From: Bacteriovoracaceae bacterium
GTDB lineage: Bacteria > Bdellovibrionota > Bacteriovoracia > Bacteriovoracales > Bacteriovoracaceae
Reading direction: 5' to 3'
DNA length: 40,016 bases
Assembly: GCA_023137315.1 (NCBI GenBank)
Contig: JAGLPP010000039.1
Span: 1 to 40,016 of the forward strand
The notes beneath the pieces are model-generated. The model was not told where the DNA came from, ran no database searches, and saw only the letters and a program-made list of their open reading frames with translations. The translations under genes were made by a program, and so were the position numbers. Positions within the stretch are counted from its first letter, which is position 1, and each line of letters opens with the position of its first letter. Positions 34,234-40,016 of the stretch are shown here, piece by piece.

Positions 34234-35865
34234 ATGATAAACACCAAAGAACACTTAAAACCACTTACTGACCTTCTTATAAGAACCATCAGCGAAACCA
34301 ATGGAATCTCCCTTGCCAATACGCTTGAACTCATGATGAGTTCCACCGAGGCAAGACAAGATCAAAGGATATCAAATATACTGGATTCATTCATTGAACT
34401 TATTTTCAACCACAGATTAAAAAAGATAACAATCAATGAACTTCTCTCACACCCTTTTTCAAAATCGCTGTTCAGTTTCTTCAAGCTTTTTCCAATAAAA
34501 TATCACGAGGAACATGTTCATCTTACAGGCTCACTGTCTCCTGAATTTATCCATCCTCGCCTGATGAAACTTCTGGATGGCGCAAATGGCGGCAAAATTA
34601 AAAAAAATCTTGTGGAAATCTACGGGCCTGCTGCCGAAAATATAAATTCACCTGAAGACATCGAAAAACTTATCTGTCTTGCAAAAAATCAGCAATTTCA
34701 TGACTACCTCAAGATTCTTTATCTTCCAAAATTGATTTTAACCGACCGTAAAACACATTTTGAGGCCGCACACCATATGGCACAAAATCTTTACGAAAAC
34801 TTCAACATCGGACGAATAAGATTGAAGTTCACCCTCTCCCGGGCCACAAATCTCAAGACAGAGAAAATCGACGGACTCGAAAATCTCTCGGAAGAGGATG
34901 TGATCATGGGATTATATGAGGGATTCATGAGTTTTAAAAAAGAACATCCCGACTTTGATTTTGTTCTTTCACCATGCTTCAGAAAAGAAAGTAATTTTTT
35001 CGACTCCGAAAGATTCAGCTCCAAAAAAGATCATTTCGAACACCAGATTGATGAAATTTCAGCAATACTTGAAAAACATCCCGAACTTGTAGATTATCTC
35101 AGAAATATCGACACCGTTGGGGACGAAAAGAGCTTTTTTAAAAAAGAGCATTTCATGGAGATGAAACATGGACTTCGCAGGCTCCAATACAAGGGATTCC
35201 AAATCAGGGGCCATCACGGTGAATCTTGGAGGACGCTAAGCAAAGGGGTGCAATCGGTTGACAATGCCGTAAACATCTGGAGGATTGACGCTCTTGAACA
35301 CGGAATAAGCCTCGGTATCAATCCAAACTACTACTTCCATGGAATTACCAACGAGATTCTCAGATTAAACAAAAACAAATCGGCAATAAGGGACAATACC
35401 CTGGAATATAATGAGTTAATGGATTTGGAGTGGCATGATCCACTTGTTCGTCAAAAACTTCTGGGCGGGACACCACTAAATGAAAAAGAAACGACGAATT
35501 TCATAAAGTCAAAGTTTCACACTGCCATGGAGACGGAACAATACCAGCATGACGTTCTCAATCACATGATTAACAAGGATGTCGCACTCATAGCCCTTCC
35601 AACATCCAATCTGAAACTGACCGGACGCTTTCATTATTACAAGGATCATCCTTTTTCATGGTGGGAAAAAAAAGGTGTACGTCTTGGTATCGGAACAGAT
35701 AATTACGTCACACTTGGCACCAATTATATCAAGGAACTTCTTACGCTGCTTTATTCCGATCCCGAGGATCTTAAAATAACCAAACTCCTTATTGTTGGTA
35801 CACGTGAAAAAAGACGGCCCTATATCAGCAATCTGCTTTGGAAGATGAGGAAAAATCTCGCATAA
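34234..35865 (+). CDS. Adenosine-deaminase-family metallohydrolase (divergent, possibly leaderless)
   Basis: The 543-residue protein shows the deaminase motifs in order: EEHVHLTGSL (His94, His96), GHHGESW (His328, Glu330), DALEHG (His356) and IGTDN (Asp489). The second Asp of the usual TDD motif is Asn490, and the normal RIGHG is DALEHG, so the substrate may differ from adenosine. At 543 residues it is about 200 longer than typical bacterial deaminases; the extra length is mainly an N-terminal ~90-residue helical part and insertions in the middle. There is no signal peptide. No Shine-Dalgarno precedes the ATG. It overlaps the convergent GT9 gene by 41 bases. Confidence 0.82.
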   Translation: MINTKEHLKPLTDLLIRTISETNGISLANTLELMMSSTEARQDQRISNILDSFIELIFNHRLKKITINELLSHPFSKSLFSFFKLFPIKYHEEHVHLTGSLSPEFIHPRLMKLLDGANGGKIKKNLVEIYGPAAENINSPEDIEKLICLAKNQQFHDYLKILYLPKLILTDRKTHFEAAHHMAQNLYENFNIGRIRLKFTLSRATNLKTEKIDGLENLSEEDVIMGLYEGFMSFKKEHPDFDFVLSPCFRKESNFFDSERFSSKKDHFEHQIDEISAILEKHPELVDYLRNIDTVGDEKSFFKKEHFMEMKHGLRRLQYKGFQIRGHHGESWRTLSKGVQSVDNAVNIWRIDALEHGISLGINPNYYFHGITNEILRLNKNKSAIRDNTLEYNELMDLEWHDPLVRQKLLGGTPLNEKETTNFIKSKFHTAMETEQYQHDVLNHMINKDVALIALPTSNLKLTGRFHYYKDHPFSWWEKKGVRLGIGTDNYVTLGTNYIKELLTLLYSDPEDLKITKLLIVGTREKRRPYISNLLWKMRKNLA

Positions 35866-36883
35866 CTTTTTCTGCAACATGTTCCGGGGAAATATCAACC
35901 ATACATTTCTGGTAAACGCTTTGTGAGCATGACCCACTACCGTCCTTTGTACATGGTTTACACGGAAGTTCGATTTCAATGGTGCTTATTGTTTCCCCTG
36001 AAGTATAACCAAACGCAGTCGGCCCGATCAATGCCAGTCCTGAAATTTTTAAAAAATCCGCCACATGCAAAAGACCGGTATCCCCGGATATAAGGAAAGA
36101 GGAACGGGAAATAACGGCACAGCTTTCAGAAAGCGTGAGTTTTCCAGCAAGATTCTTCACGCGCCCCTCATCCACAGCTTCAATTTCACCAAGATCAAGA
36201 TCATTCGGGCCTCCGAGAACCAGAAAATTAAATTCAGGCAAAAGACTCACAAGACGTTTCCAATATGGAAGAGGCCATTTCTTCATATCCCATGCTGCCG
36301 AAGGAACCAGTGTAATTATATTTTCCCGACCAAAACACTCGGGAATTTGTTCTTCTATTTTCCGCATTGTTTCCCCGGCAAACCTCCACTCGCTGAATGA
36401 TTTGTTGGGAACGGGTCGTCCTCCCCATTTTTCAAGTGGAGACATGTATGAGTGCATCCCCCTAAATGGCCTGGGAAAAAAATTCCTATGAAGATAAAAT
36501 AATAAAAGCCGTTTTAATCTGTTTTTATGACGGATTATTACGTTATCACAGTCTGAAAATATTCGCTTCCAGAACGGACAAAGAACATTCATTATAATCC
36601 CCGAACGGATCGATGCGTGGGCATCATAGACGTAATCAAAACCAATTCCCTTCAATATAAAAGCAAGCTTGATGACACCTTTTATCCCATCCATACGATC
36701 AAAGCTCCAAATTCTGTCAATAAGAGGATGCAAGTTTACGATAGAAGCAAGGTCACTTCTGACCACCCAATGAATCTCACTTTCAGGAAATTTTCTTTTA
36801 AGAACCTCCAGAGCGGACATACTCTGGACAATATCGCCAAAACTTGAAAAACGGATAATTAATATTTTTTTTTTAATTTTCAT
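35825..36883 (-). CDS. GT9-family (heptosyltransferase-like) glycosyltransferase
   Basis: The 352-residue protein begins ILIIRFSSFGDIVQSMSALEVLKRKFP, the signature of ADP-heptose:LPS heptosyltransferases (WaaC/WaaF/WaaQ family). The C-terminal half has VPSAAWDMKKWP and ISGDTGLLHVADFL, a GT9 donor-binding region. A final Cys-rich segment follows (CKPC...C......KCM), a common tail in this family. It probably adds heptose or a similar sugar to the LPS core on the inner face of the inner membrane. Its 3' end lies 41 bases inside the convergent deaminase-like gene. It is divergent from the porin gene. Confidence 0.88.
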   Translation of the reverse strand: MKIKKKILIIRFSSFGDIVQSMSALEVLKRKFPESEIHWVVRSDLASIVNLHPLIDRIWSFDRMDGIKGVIKLAFILKGIGFDYVYDAHASIRSGIIMNVLCPFWKRIFSDCDNVIIRHKNRLKRLLLFYLHRNFFPRPFRGMHSYMSPLEKWGGRPVPNKSFSEWRFAGETMRKIEEQIPECFGRENIITLVPSAAWDMKKWPLPYWKRLVSLLPEFNFLVLGGPNDLDLGEIEAVDEGRVKNLAGKLTLSESCAVISRSSFLISGDTGLLHVADFLKISGLALIGPTAFGYTSGETISTIEIELPCKPCTKDGSGSCSQSVYQKCMVDISPEHVAEKVMRDFSSSSKADC

Positions 36884-36910
36884 TTGAGTAAAATTATAGC
36901 ATAAAAAAAC

Positions 36911-36939
36911 TTGCCAACAAAAATCCCATTACATATAAT
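36911..36939 (+). promoter_or_regulatory. Near-consensus promoter of the porin gene
   Basis: TTGCCA (36911-36916), exactly 17 bases, then a perfect TATAAT (36934-36939). Transcription should start near 36946, giving a ~45-base AU-rich leader before the porin ATG. This is the strongest promoter I see in the window, consistent with an abundant outer-membrane protein. Confidence 0.85.
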
Positions 36940-36990
36940 TTTTAAGTATAATTTATTTTAATTTCATTAACAGAAACATTGGAGATTTCT

Positions 36991-38076
36991 ATGAAAAAAA
37001 TTTTACTCGCTGGTTTATGTTTGGTTCTTGCTTCTGCAGCACTTGCAGAACTAAAAATGCCAACACTCTATGGAAAAATTAACAAAGAGTATCGCTACGT
37101 TAAAAACGAAACCAAATTCAAGTACGCCACAAACACCAACGTCGTTGATGTTGAAAATTCTGAATCAAGACTGGGCGTAAAGGGAGCCTATGATTATGAT
37201 GGCCTGAAAAGCACCTACAAATTTGAACTTGGTCTTAACTCCACTAATGCCAGTGCTGAACGTATCCGTATAAGGATTGCAGAAGGTACAGTCGGAAACG
37301 AATTTGGTGCAATAGTTTTTGGTCAAACATGGATGGCTGGTGAAGTTGAAGCTGTTTTACACGATCCTCTAGCCGGAACAGGTGTTAGCCTTGTAGGTGT
37401 TGACCAAAGGTCAATGGTAGAAGGAATTGAAGATTTTATAGGAGTAGAGTATCGCGGACGTAATGACCTGATCGGATACAAAAGTCCAAAATTCTACAAC
37501 TTCCAGTTTTCAACAACAGTTGATAAAAACGGAAGTGCATCACTTGATGACACACAAACTACAGGAAAAGCCCCTACAAACTGGCAAAATTGCCTGACCT
37601 ACAACAACAAGTTTGGTGATCTTAGCCTCGGTCTTACCGGTGTCTACAAGAAAAGATCAGGTGCAGCAACAGACAAGAATGTTAGCACCGTCGGTGGTCT
37701 AAAGCTTGGTTATATGGATTTTGCATTCACAGCACTGTACACCAAGTATTCATTTGAAACACCAAATGGTACTGCCACCAAACAAAAGACTGAAAACAAG
37801 CACATGATGGCTTCATTAAAGTACGTTCTTTTGAAGAACAACACCTTTGCCCTTACCTATGGAAAAGTGGAAGTTGACACTGGACTAACTAAAGCTCTTA
37901 CTGACAAGGACTCCACGAGCCAGATCGCGTTTGGTTACATCAGAAAGCTTGGCGATCATCTAAGTGCAAGAGTTACTTATGCAAACCTCAAAAAAGAGTA
38001 TGACGATGCTACATTGGAAACTGCAGGCGGTAACAAGGGACAGATTTTCGCTCTTGGCGCCCAGATTACTTTCTAA
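36991..38076 (+). CDS. Outer-membrane porin-like beta-barrel protein
   Basis: I start at ATG 36991, with GGAG (36981-36984) 6 bases upstream; a TTG at 36979 is open but has no Shine-Dalgarno. The 361-residue protein has a signal peptide (MKKILLAGLCLVLASAALA) and then repeated amphipathic strands with alternating Tyr/Phe/Leu, such as GLKSTYKFELGLN, IVFGQTWMAG and NYQFSTT-like segments. It ends QIFALGAQITF with the C-terminal Phe expected for BAM-dependent barrels. It resembles the 16-strand general porins (Porin_4 type). Promoter and terminator are both strong, which suggests high expression. Confidence 0.88.
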   Translation: MKKILLAGLCLVLASAALAELKMPTLYGKINKEYRYVKNETKFKYATNTNVVDVENSESRLGVKGAYDYDGLKSTYKFELGLNSTNASAERIRIRIAEGTVGNEFGAIVFGQTWMAGEVEAVLHDPLAGTGVSLVGVDQRSMVEGIEDFIGVEYRGRNDLIGYKSPKFYNFQFSTTVDKNGSASLDDTQTTGKAPTNWQNCLTYNNKFGDLSLGLTGVYKKRSGAATDKNVSTVGGLKLGYMDFAFTALYTKYSFETPNGTATKQKTENKHMMASLKYVLLKNNTFALTYGKVEVDTGLTKALTDKDSTSQIAFGYIRKLGDHLSARVTYANLKKEYDDATLETAGGNKGQIFALGAQITF

Positions 38077-38104
38077 TTGATATAAAATTTTTCTTTATCA
38101 ATAT

Positions 38105-38135
38105 GGCCCCCCACTTCGTGAGGGGCTTTTTTTTT
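38105..38135 (+). terminator. Intrinsic terminator of the porin gene
   Basis: A GCCCC(C)CAC stem pairs with GTGAGGGGC around a TTC loop, with one mismatch, followed by nine T residues. It lies about 30 bases after the porin stop and isolates the porin as a single-gene transcript. Confidence 0.9.
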
Positions 38136-38208
38136 ATTCTATTTTATCTCTTTTCCAAGACCAGCTCATGGGTTAGAATTTTTCTGTATAAATCAAGGGG
38201 GAAAACAA

Positions 38209-39579
38209 GTGAAGACATTATTCATCACAATTATAATATCCATTATCGCCAATCCCGTGTTTGGAAAAACCATTACGGCAACAGGAAAAATAACTGAATT
38301 TTCGGACACCGGAAAACTTGTCATGCAACATCTTTTTCAGGATATGGGAATTGCCCACAAACTGATCCCCACAAAAGAAGAGGAGATAAAACCCGACAAG
38401 AAAAAAGTTGCCAAGAAGGAAAAACCGGCCCCGGAGGAAAAAATAACTCCAGAACCAAAACCCGTCCCTACTCCCACTCCAAGAAAAAAAACAGTCAAAA
38501 AAGAAAAATCAAAGGGCGAAAGCATCATCGAGAGAATTAAAAGAAAAAACCGTGAGATCATGCAAAAAAAACAGGAGAAGAAAAAAAGAGACAGGTTTTA
38601 CAGCTTGATCAACAAAAACAAGAAAAAAAATGCATTCTATGACGATCTTCACAAGGAAAAAAAGGCCACTTTAAAAAAATGGAAAAATCTTATTAATGAA
38701 ACAAGAAAAAGATGGAAGGAAAGACAGAAGGAATTTGCAAAAAATGTGGACACCTACAAGGAAAATCTGTTTGAACTTGACGAGATGGCATCGGATTTTT
38801 CCACATCAGGAAAAAATATCATCAAGGCAGACAAGGGAAAATACAAATTCAAAACAGATAACGATTATTTTGTCATCCCAGGCGCACTTGATGTTCCAAT
38901 CAGGGATCAGGGAAAAAGACCCACGTGCGCGGCATTTTCAGGTGCCAGGGCACTTGAAACAGTTCTTCAGGCGAACAATATCAGCAGCGATCTTTCGGAA
39001 CAATTCATCTACTGGGCCAGCAAGCCAAAATGTCAGAAGGCCCCGTGTTCAAAAAAAGGATCCTGGGTCGGACATGCTTTCAGGCGCAGCCAGAATTCAA
39101 GTAATGCCGATATCCCACTGGAGCAAAACTGCCCTTACATCAAAAATCCACTTAGCGGTAACGAAACACAAATCCCGCTCCAGTCAAACTGCGAACTTGG
39201 ACATATCAAGGTTACAGGCTTCAAAAGACTTTCCAATCTCCATGATGTCATGAATTCCATAAAGGCCGGAGAACCTGTAGTGGCAGGCTTCAGACTGTCT
39301 CCAAACTTCTATTTTTCGCGCTCTCTTATCTCCATGAAACTTGCCAAAATCAAGGGGGCCACCGATTCACATGCCGCCGGCCATGCGCTTTTGCTCATTG
39401 GTCATATAAAACTTCCTGAAAAATATAGAAAAACTGAAGGCGAATTCTGCCTTCTCACGGCCAATAGCTGGGGAGAAGGCTGGGGAACCGGAGGTTACGG
39501 ATGTCTTTCGGAACGCTGGGTGAAACACCACTTGATAAAAAACGCTTTGCTGGCCGTAAACCGTATATTAATATTATAA
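38209..39579 (+). CDS. Exported papain-like (C1 family) cysteine protease
   Basis: GTG start at 38209, with AAGGGGG about 7 bases upstream. The 456-residue protein has a signal peptide (KTLFITIIISIIANPVFG), then a Lys/Pro/Glu-rich linker and a strongly basic, probably coiled-coil region (about 60-200). The catalytic domain follows (about 215-450). The catalytic triad is visible: QGKRPTCAAFS (Cys240), GHALLLIG (His392) and LTANSWGEGWG (Asn419). Such bacterial C1 peptidases digest proteins outside the cytoplasm; the basic linker may bind surface polymers or act as an inhibitory pro-region. A protease of this kind fits a scavenging or predatory lifestyle, but that is inference. The PilT-like gene starts 24 bases downstream. 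Confidence 0.9.
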   Translation: MKTLFITIIISIIANPVFGKTITATGKITEFSDTGKLVMQHLFQDMGIAHKLIPTKEEEIKPDKKKVAKKEKPAPEEKITPEPKPVPTPTPRKKTVKKEKSKGESIIERIKRKNREIMQKKQEKKKRDRFYSLINKNKKKNAFYDDLHKEKKATLKKWKNLINETRKRWKERQKEFAKNVDTYKENLFELDEMASDFSTSGKNIIKADKGKYKFKTDNDYFVIPGALDVPIRDQGKRPTCAAFSGARALETVLQANNISSDLSEQFIYWASKPKCQKAPCSKKGSWVGHAFRRSQNSSNADIPLEQNCPYIKNPLSGNETQIPLQSNCELGHIKVTGFKRLSNLHDVMNSIKAGEPVVAGFRLSPNFYFSRSLISMKLAKIKGATDSHAAGHALLLIGHIKLPEKYRKTEGEFCLLTANSWGEGWGTGGYGCLSERWVKHHLIKNALLAVNRILIL

Positions 39580-39603
39580 GGAACGCAGAAAAAAGGAAAT
39601 CTG

Positions 39604-40016
39604 ATGCCATTTACTGAAAAACATCTAAAGTCTCTTGTCAAAGCGGCAATGGATCATAATGCCTCGGATCTCCACCTGAGAGAGGGGGAAACACCGTGTT
39701 TCCGTGTAAGAGGTGATTTAATCCCTGTTCAAACAAAGATTTTCACCCATCAAAACATGCTGGATATCTCTAAAATCCTTTTGCAGAACGATCATTTATT
39801 CAACAATCTGGATGAACATTTTGAAATAGACGGAGGCCATACCATTGAGGGACTCGCAAGAATGCGTTTTAATTTTTTCCGTTTTCAAAATAAAATCGGC
39901 ATTATCCTCCGTACCATCAAGGAAACCATACCCTCCATTGACAGTCTTGGACTACCAAAGGTTTTAAAGTCAATTTCAGAAAGACCGAGGGGACTTGTTC
40001 TTGTCACAGGAGCAAC
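39604..40016 (+). CDS. PilT/PilU-like type IV pilus retraction ATPase, 5' part (cut by window edge)
   Basis: The ATG at 39604 follows AAGGAAA and opens a frame that stays open to the window end (about 137 codons). The start MPFTEKHLKSLVKAAMDHN is followed by the diagnostic ASDLHLREGETPCFRVRGDLIPV. Then comes ARMRFNFFRFQNKIGIILRTI, and the beginning of the Walker A loop (RGLVLVTGAT) lies right at the edge. This is the N-terminal PAS-like domain of PilT-family motor ATPases, which retract type IV pili for twitching and host-surface contact. Whether it is PilT or the accessory PilU cannot be decided from this part. It is probably co-transcribed with the C1 protease. Confidence 0.88.
   Translation, partial: MPFTEKHLKSLVKAAMDHNASDLHLREGETPCFRVRGDLIPVQTKIFTHQNMLDISKILLQNDHLFNNLDEHFEIDGGHTIEGLARMRFNFFRFQNKIGIILRTIKETIPSIDSLGLPKVLKSISERPRGLVLVTGA

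Noticed and set aside
1-40016. CRISPR array, insertion sequence, prophage or integron
   Set aside because: I saw no regularly spaced repeats, transposase or integrase text, or target-site duplications; the gene content is mostly housekeeping and envelope functions.

Overview
This window looks like chromosomal DNA of an AT-rich, Gram-negative, didermic bacterium. The gene content (LptD, a porin, lipoproteins with lipoboxes, a heptosyltransferase-like GT9 enzyme, a type IV pilus ATPase, many exported unknowns, a papain-like exported protease) fits the Bdellovibrionota best, near Bacteriovorax or Halobacteriovorax. This placement is inferred from gene content and style; no database search was possible. 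I see no tRNA, rRNA, CRISPR array, insertion sequence or prophage.

Layout. (1) 1-506 is the 3' end of an FKBP-type isomerase gene. It converges on the translation operon rimP-nusA-infB-rbfA-truB (6657 down to 575), and a bidirectional terminator separates them. An intrinsic terminator sits directly against the Shine-Dalgarno of rimP, so the whole operon appears to depend on read-through. (2) 6858-8702 holds a TPR/winged-helix regulator and a small exported protein, divergent from thrS-ddl (8935-11665). (3) 11736-15421 is one large exported-protein gene of unknown family, broken by three frameshifts. (4) hpf and thyX diverge around a 15-bp inverted repeat. (5) 17059-20412 carries two unknown proteins (one a lipoprotein), an exported endonuclease/exonuclease/phosphatase-family protein and a DEDDh exonuclease. 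(6) 20477-22888 is a sensorless hybrid histidine kinase (REC-HisKA-HATPase-REC-REC-HPt).

(7) 33014 down to 22873 is a tightly packed nine-gene operon: mltD-like transglycosylase, GT4 glycosyltransferase, GGDEF diguanylate cyclase, folC, lptD, a PabA/TrpG-like amidotransferase, a TrpF-like barrel lacking the catalytic Cys, surE, and an NlpD-like LysM/M23 lipoprotein. It mixes envelope construction, cell-wall cleavage, folate-linked metabolism and c-di-GMP signalling. (8) 33148-36883 holds an L-Ala-D/L-Glu epimerase-like enzyme, a divergent adenosine-deaminase-like protein whose mRNA may be leaderless, and a GT9 glycosyltransferase that overlaps it tail to tail. (9) 36934-40016 holds a porin with a near-consensus promoter and strong terminator, an exported C1-family cysteine protease, and the start of a PilT-like ATPase gene cut by the window edge.

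The most interesting points are the rimP-proximal terminator, the TrpF-like/PabA-like pair inside an lptD operon, the triple-frameshifted giant gene, the putative leaderless deaminase gene, the surE-nlpD-like pair with an intact metallopeptidase site, and the large inverted repeat in front of hpf.
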